DNA of 64,000 bases from CAMDHY01 sp046156265 (GCF_046156265.1 NZ_JAWDIR010000046.1:124001-188000), one strand, 5' to 3'; counted from the stretch's first letter, positions 43,579-52,090 are shown. Numbers and translations are program-made. Notes: generated from the letters alone by a model not told the origin.

Positions 43579-44469
43579 TCAGCACGTCGGCCGCGGTCCT
43601 CCCGCCGGGGCCGAACGGTCGCCGGGGCTTTCGAGGATGATCAGCCCCGGGACGCGCTGCCCGGTCAGCCGGGCGACCGCGACGTCGTCGCCGGCGTGCC
43701 ACATCCGCTCGACATTGCGGAAGCCGAAGCAGCGCGCGAGCCGGGCCGGAGCGAAGGCATAGCCTCCGACGGTGCGGGGCGCGTCGTGCTGCCGTCCGAG
43801 GGCCGCGATGGTCCGCCGGAGCTTGCCGCCCTCAGGCGGCTCGGCCGAGACTTCGAGGATCGCGGTGTCGAGCCCCAGGCGCCCGTAGAGCGCGTCGGTG
43901 CGCCTGGCCAGTTCGTCATAGGCGACGATCGTGCCGATGTCGTCGATCCCCTGCCGCTCGATCGCGCCGACGGAGCCGACCGGTCCGCCGTGCCAGACGA
44001 CGAGGCTGTCGGGGGTGGCGAGGACGGTGTCCGCCAGTGGCACCATGTAGTTCGCGCAGCTCGACATGCAGGCATCGTCGACGACGAGCAGCCCGACGCG
44101 GCCGACGAGGTGCTCGGCGAGGCCGAGCCAGACGGGAACCGGCCCTCCGGTCGAGCGGACGACGATCGCGAGCGACCCCGGCCGCCGCCGCAGGGCGGCC
44201 GCGACGTCGGCGACCCGGACGGCCTCCAGCGTGCCGGTGAGGCAGAGGACGTCAATGGAGCCGCTGCGGACGAGGTTCCAGCCGCCGGGGGCGTTCGGGT
44301 TGGGCGCGCCGACCTCGTCTTCGGCCCGGCAGGCGGCGATGGGCGGCGCGATCCGGTCATCCGGGTGCGCGGTCATGGCCTGGCAGCCCGCAACCGCCAT
44401 GCAGAGCGACACCGTCGCCGCGCCGAGCCATGCAGCCGCTGCGAGGCCGGGATGGCGGCGGCGGACCAT
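43579..44469 (-). CDS. Predicted periplasmic ClpP-like serine protease lipoprotein
   Basis: A 296-residue protein and last gene of the envelope cassette. The N terminus has a lipoprotein signal ending VAGC (lipid Cys29). The core resembles the ClpP/crotonase superfamily group of periplasmic proteins: IVVRSTGGPVPVWLGLAEHL, then DDACMSSCANYMVPLADTV with likely nucleophile Ser137, and VVWHGGP with His160. The CxSxC spacing and the following His match ClpP-like periplasmic proteins. The third catalytic residue cannot be fixed. A second Cys cluster (C76, C134, C138, C247) may form disulfides. The ATG overlaps the OmpA gene stop by one base. Confidence 0.8.
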   Translation of the reverse strand: MVRRRHPGLAAAAWLGAATVSLCMAVAGCQAMTAHPDDRIAPPIAACRAEDEVGAPNPNAPGGWNLVRSGSIDVLCLTGTLEAVRVADVAAALRRRPGSLAIVVRSTGGPVPVWLGLAEHLVGRVGLLVVDDACMSSCANYMVPLADTVLATPDSLVVWHGGPVGSVGAIERQGIDDIGTIVAYDELARRTDALYGRLGLDTAILEVSAEPPEGGKLRRTIAALGRQHDAPRTVGGYAFAPARLARCFGFRNVERMWHAGDDVAVARLTGQRVPGLIILESPGDRSAPAGGPRPTC

Positions 44470-45383
44470 CAATCGAGCTCGACGATGATTTTCTTCGTGC
44501 TGAGGATGACGGGGATCTTGTTGCGCTGCAGTTCGATCTGCTGCCGGCGCGTGACGATCTCGCTTTGGTCGAGATCGGATCGCAGCGTCAGCGACTTCAC
44601 CTCGCTGTCGAGGCGGCTGATCTCGGCCGCGTCCTCGATCGACACGGAGACCTTGACCGCCTCGGTGACGACGCCGATCCGGCACGATCCGAAGGGGTCG
44701 CGCCGGTGCTCGGGGCAGAAGTCGACCTTCTGCTTCACGATGTACGTCGTCACCGCCTCCGTGCGCGCACCGAACAGGAACTCGACGCGGCGATTGCGTG
44801 CCTTGCCGACCCGGGTCTCGTTCGAGGCGATCGGCACGTGCTCGCCGAACGAGACCCGGTAGATCGCCGCCTGGTAGACGCCGCGGCGGACCAGCGCCGA
44901 GGCGACGCGGTCGGCCCGGGCGAGGCCGAGCTCCATGTTGTACGCGTCCGACCCGTCCCAGTCGGTGTGGCCGGCGACGAACAGCGCGACGTCCGGCGGC
45001 TCGCGCTTCAGGCTCTCGGCGATGATGTCGAGCAGCGGCAGCGCCTCGGCGCGGATGACGTCGCGGCCGCTGTCGAAGAACACGTTCTGGCGGGCGACGA
45101 TGCGCAGGATCGGGATTTCGGTCGGGAAGTTGGCGAGCCCGTGTTCCTGCGGCGTGATCGTCTCCTCGAAGAACTCGAAGCCGACGCGCCGGTCGGCGAG
45201 GCGGTGCAGCCGCGCGACGCGGTCGCGATGCTCGAGCCCGACCGTCTGCCACGGCTCCTGCACGCACGGCAGGCCGCCCGGCGTCCCGCACGCCGGCTGG
45301 GCGCGCGACGGTCCACAGGCGAAGACCGCGAACCCGGCGAGAACCGCCGCCGCGAGGCAGGCGAGACGGCTAGAAGATCCCAT
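44469..45383 (-). CDS. OmpA-domain protein with C-terminal coiled-coil tail
   Basis: A 304-residue exported protein. The signal peptide is about 1-28; a weak lipobox-like VFAC is present but has Phe at -2. The OmpA/MotB peptidoglycan-binding domain (about 95-205) shows NVFFDSGRDVI, VAGHTDWDGSDAYNMELG with the family Asp, ARADRVASALV and GKARNRRVEFLF. After it comes a 100-residue tail with two cysteines (CPEHRRDPFGSC) and a helical stretch (about 250-290) rich in Gln/Arg/Glu, unlike ordinary OmpA proteins. It should anchor the cassette to the cell wall. Its start lies 14 bases inside the preceding gene. Confidence 0.88.
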   Translation of the reverse strand: MGSSSRLACLAAAVLAGFAVFACGPSRAQPACGTPGGLPCVQEPWQTVGLEHRDRVARLHRLADRRVGFEFFEETITPQEHGLANFPTEIPILRIVARQNVFFDSGRDVIRAEALPLLDIIAESLKREPPDVALFVAGHTDWDGSDAYNMELGLARADRVASALVRRGVYQAAIYRVSFGEHVPIASNETRVGKARNRRVEFLFGARTEAVTTYIVKQKVDFCPEHRRDPFGSCRIGVVTEAVKVSVSIEDAAEISRLDSEVKSLTLRSDLDQSEIVTRRQQIELQRNKIPVILSTKKIIVELD

Positions 45384-46608
45384 TCGGCACGCGCTTCATC
45401 TCGAATTCGAGGCCGTCCTCCTTGCCGGCGACGTAGCAGCCGGAGTCGGTGATCTTCCCCGAGAGCCCGTCGCCATTGATGCGGAAGCTCAGCTCCCGCA
45501 GGCCGGCGAACGGCATCCATGCCTCGCACTCCGGGTCCGGATCCGGCTTGTCGCTCCAGATCTGCGCGAAGACGCGGTCGCCGACATAGTCGCAGTCGTT
45601 CGGCCCGGTGCAGTTGAGCAGGCCGGCGAAGGGCACGAAACGGGCGCGGTCGGACTGCACCTCCAGCCACGAGTGGATGACGGAGCCGTTGCGGTCGCGG
45701 GCGAGGCGCATGCGCACGGGATACTCGCCGTCCGGGTAGGCGACGGAGCCCTGGTAGACGTCGACGACGATCGGCAGCTTGTTCGACGACGGCGTGCCGC
45801 CGAGACCGCCGGTGGTTTCGAGCTTGCCCTTGGCGGCGAGGAAGAAGGCCGAGAGATAGGCCGCCGTCGCGTCCGTCGCATCCGGGCCGACGCTGAAGAA
45901 ATTGACCTCCGCACGCGCGAGGTCGAGCCCGGAGGCCTCCGCGTCGGCGCGCGCCTGCCGCCGCGCCGCCTCGACGGTGCCGCTCGGGAACTCGTAGAGG
46001 CCGACGTTGGTGACGATGACGAGCCGCGGCAGTCCCGCCTCCAGCGTGAACCCGCGGAACTTCGCGAGCGAGCGGACGAGGCCGCCCGAGGCGAACGGCT
46101 GCCGCGAGGGTGCGCCGACCTTCGCGCGGCCGACACCCTCGACGAGCGACAGCCGGGCCGAGCGCGCGAAGCTCTCTGCGAGCTTGCCCTGCTGGCTCCG
46201 CCAGTCGGTGCCGAAGAAGGTCGCGACGCCCGACGTCTCGCCGTCGAGGCGGGCGGCCTGTTGTGGATCGACGAGCGGCACGCAGCCGCCGAACAAGGTC
46301 GTCAGCCCGGAGCCGTCGGCGTTGGCGATGGCGATGGTGAGCCGCTCGGCCGGACCGACGAGCTGCTGGATCACCGGGTTCTCGGCGTCGACGAACAGCG
46401 ACACGAAGTGCCGCCACGGCCGGTTCGCTTCCGACGGGCCCTCCGGGCCGTCCGGCACGACGATGCCGCCGTCGACGACCAGCACGGTCTGACGCCGGTG
46501 CTGGTCCGGCGCCGATGCGCGGCAGGCGCTCTCGTCGACGAGCGTCTGCGCGCCGGCGGAGACGGGGAGGATCGCGCTGAGCAGCGCGAGGAGCGCCAGG
46601 GCTCGCAT
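45370..46608 (-). CDS. Exported protein of unknown fold, envelope cassette
   Basis: A 412-residue periplasmic protein (signal peptide 1-20, cleavage after AGA). Alternating strands and helices such as QTVLVVDGGIVVPDG, ERLTIAIANADGS and LPRLVIVTNVGLYEF recall a von Willebrand A-like fold, but the DxSxS metal motif is absent, so this is tentative. The C-terminal third carries three to four cysteines (LNCTGPNDCDYVGD) and a closed domain ending KRVPNGIF. No family is recognised. It overlaps the OmpA gene by 14 bases and lies ten bases after the membrane-protein gene. Confidence 0.75.
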   Translation of the reverse strand: MRALALLALLSAILPVSAGAQTLVDESACRASAPDQHRRQTVLVVDGGIVVPDGPEGPSEANRPWRHFVSLFVDAENPVIQQLVGPAERLTIAIANADGSGLTTLFGGCVPLVDPQQAARLDGETSGVATFFGTDWRSQQGKLAESFARSARLSLVEGVGRAKVGAPSRQPFASGGLVRSLAKFRGFTLEAGLPRLVIVTNVGLYEFPSGTVEAARRQARADAEASGLDLARAEVNFFSVGPDATDATAAYLSAFFLAAKGKLETTGGLGGTPSSNKLPIVVDVYQGSVAYPDGEYPVRMRLARDRNGSVIHSWLEVQSDRARFVPFAGLLNCTGPNDCDYVGDRVFAQIWSDKPDPDPECEAWMPFAGLRELSFRINGDGLSGKITDSGCYVAGKEDGLEFEMKRVPNGIF

Positions 46609-46618
46609 CGGGCTCTCC

Positions 46619-47929
46619 TCAACCGTACTTCATGACGATCGGCTCGGCCGCGTACTGGTCGGCGTCGAGCGTGCCCGCGGGCTGGGACGGAAGCTCGGCC
46701 TGCTTGCGGAACACGATCGGGTTCTCGCGGGCGCGGCTGCGCAGCTTGCCGCGATAGGCGTCGATCACCGACAGCACCCGCGCGTCCTGCTCCTTGATGC
46801 GGGCGAAGAGCTTGCGCCCCTCGGCGTGCCGGGGCGAACTCGCCAGCGACTGCTCCTTGGTGCGCAACTGGCCGATGTTGCGGTCGGCCTGGGCGTCGAC
46901 GCTCTCGAACTGGCGCTGGATCGGCTGGTTGATGCGGTTCTGCAGTGCCCGCAAAGCCTTCTCGGCCTTGTTTCGGTCGTTCAGGGCGACCGGATACATG
47001 TGATCCTCGTCGTGGGCGAAGAAGGCCAGGATCACGCCGACGATCCAGACGACCATGTTCATGATCATCGAGCCGCCGACGATCGAGATCCAGCTCGGCG
47101 CCGCCCCGCCGATTACCGCGATCTCGATGAGTTCGTCGGCGAGGTAGCTCGTCCGCGCGTACCAGACCGAGCCGAGCACGACGGACAGGCAGAAGGTCCC
47201 GAGCCCGAACATCCGCGCCGCCGCGGCGCGGTCGCCGTCGCGCCGGTGCGGGCCGAAGCGGGATTCCACTTGCCGAAGGAACGTCCCGTAGAGGTGGGAC
47301 GAGAAGGCGAGGGCGGCGGCGACGACGATCGTCGCACCGGTGGCGATCGCGGGCGTGAAGAACTTCACGGCCGCGAAGCTCTCGTAGTTCACCAGCATTT
47401 CCGCGGCGCCGATGACAAGGAGCGAGGGGATGTACCACCACGACGGCAACCGCGCCTCCCGGCCGTGGCGAGCGTGCAGCTCATCGTAGGCGTTGCGCGC
47501 CTTCTGCCAGCGGATGCGCGCCTCGGCGAGCCGCTCGTAGTCGGCCTCGTTCTTCTCGCGGTGCGCCTTGACGACCTGCCGCTTGCCGGCGAGCCGCAGA
47601 TCCTCGGCCCGTGAGATCTCGCGTTCCAGGAACGTGCCGCGGGTGCCTGCTTCGGCATCGTTCTCGCCGAGCACGGCGGCAACCTGGTCGAGCGCCGCGC
47701 TGCGTGGTCCGGCGACGTGGGCCGCGTACCAGCGCGCCATCGCCGGGGTGAGGTTGCTCGGCAGCGGACCGACATGGTCGGTGAGCTGGATCGCCTTGTT
47801 GCGCGCCTCGTCGTCGACCTCGGCGAACAGGCTCCGCGCCGGCTCGCCATCCGGTGACAGGTCGATGGCGACGTAGGTGTCGACGGCGCTCGGCAGTTGC
47901 GGATAGGGCGGCGGAGCGAGGAGGGACAC
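46619..47929 (-). CDS. Four-TM coiled-coil membrane protein, envelope cassette
   Basis: A 436-residue inner-membrane protein starting at GTG 47929, ten bases after the upstream lipoprotein gene, with GGAG in the gap. Residues 1-170 are soluble and end in a charged coiled coil (AEARIRWQKARNAYDELHAR). Four membrane segments follow: WWYIPSLLVIGAAEMLVNY, TIVVAAALAFSSHLYGTF, MFGLGTFCLSVVLGSVWYA and MIMNMVVWIVGVILAFFAH. A second long coiled coil (KAEKALRALQNRINQPIQRQ) occupies the C-terminal part. It does not look like MotA, ZorA or a transporter. It is the probable membrane core of the cassette. Confidence 0.82.
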   Translation of the reverse strand: MSLLAPPPYPQLPSAVDTYVAIDLSPDGEPARSLFAEVDDEARNKAIQLTDHVGPLPSNLTPAMARWYAAHVAGPRSAALDQVAAVLGENDAEAGTRGTFLEREISRAEDLRLAGKRQVVKAHREKNEADYERLAEARIRWQKARNAYDELHARHGREARLPSWWYIPSLLVIGAAEMLVNYESFAAVKFFTPAIATGATIVVAAALAFSSHLYGTFLRQVESRFGPHRRDGDRAAAARMFGLGTFCLSVVLGSVWYARTSYLADELIEIAVIGGAAPSWISIVGGSMIMNMVVWIVGVILAFFAHDEDHMYPVALNDRNKAEKALRALQNRINQPIQRQFESVDAQADRNIGQLRTKEQSLASSPRHAEGRKLFARIKEQDARVLSVIDAYRGKLRSRARENPIVFRKQAELPSQPAGTLDADQYAAEPIVMKYG

Positions 47930-47939
47930 GGGCGCGCTC

Positions 47940-48533
47940 CTACGACTTGATCGGTTGCCAGTCGCCGGTGTCGAGCCGGCACCACAGCTGCTTGCCGCTG
48001 CCGGCGGACTGTCCGTCGACGGAGATCGTCTGCTCGGAGTAGCGGCAGTTGGTGAAGGCCGCCGGCGGCTCGGAGGAGGCCACGGTCGTCGTCGTCCCGC
48101 CGTCCGCCGGCGGGGCGCGGGGGATCGGGGCCGCGGTGACCTTGGTGGTGACCTCGGCGGTCTTTCCGGACTTGGTGCGGATCGTCTTCGAGCGGCTGGC
48201 GTTCGCCAGCACCGCTGCGCGTTCCGCCTCGCGGATCTGCCGCTTGTCTTCCTCGTCGGCCACCTGCAGCAGCACGGCGCACGCGCCCGCGCCGACCGCG
48301 GCACCGACCAGCGCCCCCGTGCCGGCGCTGTTGCTGCCGCCGATGGCGGCGCCGATCAGAGCACCGACGCCGGCGGAGATGATCAGGCTGGCGGCGCACT
48401 GGCCGATCGCCTGCTCCGTGGCCGTCGAGCCGGCGACCCCCGGTGCGCCCGACGTGGTGGCGCAGCCCTGCAGCGCGATCGAGGCGACGACCGTGCCGAT
48501 CAGCACGGTCCGCAGTTTCCCGGTCCCCGCCAT
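47940..48533 (-). CDS. Glycine-zipper lipoprotein, first gene of the envelope cassette
   Basis: A 197-residue lipoprotein (ASIALQGC, lipid Cys22) starting at ATG 48533 behind a strong GGAGGAG. A glycine-zipper region (about 52-85, with GVGALIGAAIGGSNSAG and GALVGAAVGAGA) is followed by a charged helix, a Thr/Pro linker and a small C-terminal domain with two Cys (NCRYSEQTIS and LWCRLDTGDW). Glycine zippers occur in 17-kDa-antigen-like outer-membrane lipoproteins. It leads the operon that continues with the four-TM protein. Confidence 0.83.
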   Translation of the reverse strand: MAGTGKLRTVLIGTVVASIALQGCATTSGAPGVAGSTATEQAIGQCAASLIISAGVGALIGAAIGGSNSAGTGALVGAAVGAGACAVLLQVADEEDKRQIREAERAAVLANASRSKTIRTKSGKTAEVTTKVTAAPIPRAPPADGGTTTTVASSEPPAAFTNCRYSEQTISVDGQSAGSGKQLWCRLDTGDWQPIKS

Positions 48534-48604
48534 TGCGCCCCGCTCCTCCCCCCTGGGGTGACGAGGCCACTTTCCATCACAGGATGCGGACGAGCAAGTT
48601 AAAA

Positions 48605-48639
48605 GTGTATTACTGCATTGATACACGAAAAAAGTGTAG
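48605..48639. promoter_or_regulatory. AT-rich operator-like repeats upstream of the envelope cassette
   Basis: GTGTAT (48605-48610) and ATACAC (48621-48626) form a perfect inverted repeat with a ten-base spacer. A further direct copy GTGTAG lies at 48634-48639, and AAAAGTGTA recurs at 48601 and 48630. This 40-base AT-rich island is unlike its GC-rich surroundings and sits 72 bases before the first cassette gene. The layout is that of a regulator site overlapping a promoter. Confidence 0.5.
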
Positions 48640-48731
48640 TCGGCGCCGTGCCCTCTCTACGCCAACGGCCGCCGATCGGGTGATCGGCGGCCGCGGTCAG
48701 ACTCTGATGGTGTGGCGGAGTGGCCGGCCCT

Positions 48732-49772
48732 TCAGGGCGCCTTCGATGCCGGGTCGTAGTGGGCGAGCGTCGCCGCGAAGCGGCCGTTGACGTAGTCGCC
48801 GGAGGTGATCGGCTCGTACTTCGCCGGCCGCTCGGCCGACACGCAGGACGGCAGGGCCTCGACGAGGGTGTCGTAGTCGGGCCCGAAGAAGAACGGCACC
48901 GAGTAGCGCTCGCGGCCGGAGCGGTTGATCGCCCGGTGCACGGTCGAGGCGAACAGGTCGTTCGTCCAGCGCGCCATCTGGTCGCCGATGTTGACGACGA
49001 AGCAGCCCGGGATCGGGTTCGCCGCGATCCACTCGCCCGACTTCGTCAGCACCTGCAGGGCGGGCACGCCGTCCTGGGCGAGGATGGTGAAGCACTCGTA
49101 GTCGGAGTGGGCGCCGATGCCGATCTGGCGGTCGTCGATCTCGCCGAACTGTGGCGGGTAGTGCAGCACGCGCAGCGTCGCGAGCGGCTTCTTCACGAAG
49201 CCGTCGAAGTAGGTCTCCGGCAGGTCGAGGGCGAGCGCGAAGGCGTGCAGGAGATGATGCGACAGCGCGATCATCTCCTTGTGGTAGGTCTCGAGCGCCG
49301 TGCGGAAGCCAGGCTCGCCCGCCGGCCACTGGTTCGGCCCGTAGAGCACCTTGCCGGCGAGCACGTCGGGATCGTCCGCCGGCACTTCGAGCGCGATGTC
49401 GAAGGATTCGTGCAGGTCGCCGCGCGCCGTCGGGTCGGTGTTTTCTTCCAAGAGAGCCGCATAGCCGCGGTTGTTGCGCGACTTGGCGACGTGGGTCGCC
49501 ATCTTCGCCTCTGTACCTTGGGCGAAGTAGCCGTGGGCAGCTGCAAAAATGCCGTCGATCGCCGCCTGGGGAACGTTGTGGTTGCGGATGTAGAAGAAGC
49601 CGGAATTCGTGCACGCCTGGCGCAACGCGGCGGCAAGTTCCGCCTTGCCGGCCGGGCTGTTGGTGAACATCGGCTCGAGGTCGAGGATCGGGATCTCCTC
49701 GCGGCTCGCCTGGCGCGGCTCGAGCCCCGCCGACACGGCGCGGGCGCCGTTGCCCGTCTGCAGAACCTTCAT
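48732..49772 (-). CDS. 2-oxoglutarate/Fe(II)-type oxygenase, isopenicillin N synthase family
   Basis: A 346-residue non-heme iron oxygenase. The N-terminal DIOX_N region begins EEIPILDLEPMF and includes GFFYIRNHNVP. The facial triad is His222-x-Asp224 (AHSDYE) and His279 (STVHRA), and the 2-oxoglutarate-binding RxS is Arg289-x-Ser291. It should hydroxylate or desaturate a small molecule using O2 and probably 2-oxoglutarate. The ATG overlaps the stop of the LysR gene by four bases (ATGA), so regulator and enzyme are co-translated. The divergent BMP importer suggests the substrate is something that transporter brings in. Confidence 0.92.
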   Translation of the reverse strand: MKVLQTGNGARAVSAGLEPRQASREEIPILDLEPMFTNSPAGKAELAAALRQACTNSGFFYIRNHNVPQAAIDGIFAAAHGYFAQGTEAKMATHVAKSRNNRGYAALLEENTDPTARGDLHESFDIALEVPADDPDVLAGKVLYGPNQWPAGEPGFRTALETYHKEMIALSHHLLHAFALALDLPETYFDGFVKKPLATLRVLHYPPQFGEIDDRQIGIGAHSDYECFTILAQDGVPALQVLTKSGEWIAANPIPGCFVVNIGDQMARWTNDLFASTVHRAINRSGRERYSVPFFFGPDYDTLVEALPSCVSAERPAKYEPITSGDYVNGRFAATLAHYDPASKAP

Positions 49773-50755
49773 GCCACTCTCCTTTCGGGCCCCGTCGTCG
49801 CTGGCCCTTTCATGTCCGGCCCGCTCAGGGCCTCGAAGTAGTATTCCGGCCCGTCGAAGGCGAACTCCGGCCGGAAATAGTCGGCGCAGAAGTCGCGGAA
49901 GGCGGCCGACTTGCGCGAACTGTCCTGTCCCCGCGGGAAGTAGAGGTGGACGAAGCGCTCCTCCGACAGCCAGTCCGGCAGCACCGGCACGAGATGGCCG
50001 CGGGCGCATTCCATGCGGGTGAAGAAGCGCGGCAGGTAGGCGATGCCGTCGCCGCCGACGGCGAAGTACTTCACCGTCCAGTACTCGTTGGCGACGAGGT
50101 CGTCGGCCGGCAGCACGTCGACCGTCTCCTCGTCCCTGCAGAGCCGCCAGCTCTGAAGGCCGGTGGCGGTGCGGTAGAGCACGCCGCGGTGGCGGCGCAG
50201 GTCCGCCGGCGCTTCCGGCACGCCGGCCTCGGCGAGGTAGGCGGGGTTCGCGAACAGCCCGAAGCGCGTCGACGACAGCCGCACGCTGTCGTGGCCGCCC
50301 GCGCCGACGGCGTCCCAGGCGACGATGGCGTCGATCGCCTGCAGCCGGTCGAGGTCGAACAGCGTGCTCGCCGAGAAGAACACGAGGTCGAGCTTCACCT
50401 TCGGGTGGCGGCGGCGGAAGGCGTAGAGCATCTGCGCGTTGAAGGCGGTGCCGAACTCGCCGGAGAAGCCGACGCGCAGCGTGCCGGCGATCTCCTCGCG
50501 CACCTCCGCCACCGCCGAGCGGGCGCTCTCGCAGGCGGCGAGGATGGCATGGGCGTGGCGGAGCAGTTCCTCGCCGGCGTCGGTGAGACGCAGCGCCCGG
50601 CCGTCGCGGCCGAACAGGTCGGAGCCGACGTCGGCCTCGAGCTGGCGCAGCTTCAGGCTGAGCGTCGACTTCGGCAGCCCGTGCAGCTTCGCCGCCGCGG
50701 AGATCGACTGACCCTCCGCGATCCGCACGAAGCAGCGCAGCGCCTCGAAGTCCAT
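49769..50755 (-). CDS. LysR-family transcriptional regulator
   Basis: A 328-residue LysR regulator. The N-terminal winged helix opens MDFEALRCFVRIAEGQSISA and contains AAKLHGLPKSTLSLKLRQLE. The effector domain runs from about 90. ATG 50755 is chosen as the usual LysR start; in-frame starts at 50767 and 50788 would add four or eleven residues. It is translated with the oxygenase gene and divergent from the BMP transporter operon, so it probably controls both. A palindrome at 50794-50808 lies just upstream of its start. Confidence 0.92.
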   Translation of the reverse strand: MDFEALRCFVRIAEGQSISAAAKLHGLPKSTLSLKLRQLEADVGSDLFGRDGRALRLTDAGEELLRHAHAILAACESARSAVAEVREEIAGTLRVGFSGEFGTAFNAQMLYAFRRRHPKVKLDLVFFSASTLFDLDRLQAIDAIVAWDAVGAGGHDSVRLSSTRFGLFANPAYLAEAGVPEAPADLRRHRGVLYRTATGLQSWRLCRDEETVDVLPADDLVANEYWTVKYFAVGGDGIAYLPRFFTRMECARGHLVPVLPDWLSEERFVHLYFPRGQDSSRKSAAFRDFCADYFRPEFAFDGPEYYFEALSGPDMKGPATTGPERRVA

Positions 50756-50793
50756 GCCACCGTCCATATTTTTGGCCGAAGTGATCAAAAAAC

Positions 50794-50808
50794 GAGCTTG
50801 AGAAGCTC
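50794..50808. promoter_or_regulatory. Candidate LysR operator
   Basis: A perfect palindrome GAGCTT-GAG-AAGCTC lies 39 bases upstream of the LysR start, in the 228-base region shared with the BMP transporter operon. The size and location fit an autoregulatory LysR site. Confidence 0.45.
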
Positions 50809-50983
50809 CAATGTGTGGACGATCATAATCTCAAGGTGGGGGCCGCCGCAAGCGGTGACGGCAACAATGTCAGGCTATATCGTCCGAATTCGACAGCAGT
50901 GATGTCCGGTTCCGCAACGCTTTCGGCTCGTGATCGCAGCCTCCGATGAAGAGGCGTTCGATCTCAAAGAAAAGGGGAAAGAG

Positions 50984-52090
50984 ATGGTGAAGTCATTTGC
51001 GTCCGGCCTGCTGGCGCTTGGCGCCACGGCGACGCTGCTCGCGGGCACGGCGACCTCGGCCTGGTCGTTCGAGCTGAAGGCCGAGCCGAAGGTCGCGTTC
51101 ATCTACGCGGCGGCGGCGAAGGACGGCGGCTGGAACGAGGCGATCGACGCTGGCCGCGCCGCCGTCGAGAAGGACCTCGGCCTCACCGTCGCCGTCGCCG
51201 AGAACGTGCCGGAGGACGCCACCAAGCTCCGCGCCGCGATCGACCTGTTCGTCAAGCGCGGCTTCAACATCATCGTCGGCACCACCTACGGCTATTCCGA
51301 GCCGATCGCCGAGGCCGCCAAGGCCTATCCCGACGTCGCCTTCCTGAATGCCTCGGGCACCACCAACGGCGCCAACCTCGAGAGCTTCTACGCACGCACC
51401 TACCAGGCCTGGTATCTCGCCGGCATCGCCGCCGGCTCGGTGACCGAGTCGAAGAAGCTCGGCATGGTCGCCGGCTTCCCGGTCGGCGTCGTCAACTGGG
51501 ACGCCAATGCCTTCATCCTCGGCGCCCGCTCGGTCGACCCGTCGATCGAGACGGTCGTCGTCTACACCAACTCCTGGTGGGACCCGGTGAAGGAAGGCCA
51601 GGTCGCCGAGGCGATCCTCGACCAGAATGCCGACGTGATCGCCACCGACCTGTCGTCGACGGCACCGCTCGCCGCCGCCGAGCGCCGCGGCGCCTCGTCC
51701 GTCGGCTACCAGCTCGACATGAGCCACGCGGCGCCCGAGGGCATCCTCACCTCGGTGGTTTTCCACTGGGACCGCTACCTGGTGCCGACCATCAAGTCGA
51801 TCACCGATGGCACCTGGACGCCGCAGGAGTACGGTGCCTTCGAGGGCATCGACAAGGGCGTGATCGGCCTCGCCCCCTTCGGCAAGCGCGTGCCGGACGC
51901 CGCCAAGGCGAAGATCGAGGAGGTCCAGGCGAAGATGGTGGCCGGCGAGTTCGACCCCTTCACCGGACCGATCGAGAAGCAGGACGGCTCGGTCGCCGTG
52001 CCGGCCGGCGAGAAGGTCTCCGACGAGGCGCTGTGGTCGATGGACTACTTCGTGAAAGGCGCCATCGGAACGATGCCCGCCGCGCAATGA
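50984..52090 (+). CDS. BMP-family ABC transporter substrate-binding protein
   Basis: A 368-residue exported binding protein of the BMP/PnrA-like group (basic membrane protein). GGGGAAAGAG lies right before ATG 50984. The signal peptide is about 1-26 and the mature protein opens KVAFIYAAAAKDGGWNEAID. Further family strings are GYSEPIAEAAKAYPDVAFLN and TNSWWDPVKEGQVAEAILDQ. BMP proteins usually bind purine nucleosides or related heterocycles; the ligand here is not shown. It leads a four-gene importer operon, overlapping the ATPase gene by four bases. Confidence 0.93.
   Translation: MVKSFASGLLALGATATLLAGTATSAWSFELKAEPKVAFIYAAAAKDGGWNEAIDAGRAAVEKDLGLTVAVAENVPEDATKLRAAIDLFVKRGFNIIVGTTYGYSEPIAEAAKAYPDVAFLNASGTTNGANLESFYARTYQAWYLAGIAAGSVTESKKLGMVAGFPVGVVNWDANAFILGARSVDPSIETVVVYTNSWWDPVKEGQVAEAILDQNADVIATDLSSTAPLAAAERRGASSVGYQLDMSHAAPEGILTSVVFHWDRYLVPTIKSITDGTWTPQEYGAFEGIDKGVIGLAPFGKRVPDAAKAKIEEVQAKMVAGEFDPFTGPIEKQDGSVAVPAGEKVSDEALWSMDYFVKGAIGTMPAAQ

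Noticed and set aside
43579..48533. Zorya-like phage defence (four-TM protein plus OmpA-domain protein)
   Set aside because: The four-TM protein lacks MotA-like features, the OmpA-domain protein has a signal peptide instead of a MotB-type anchor, and no helicase or nuclease gene is in the cassette.
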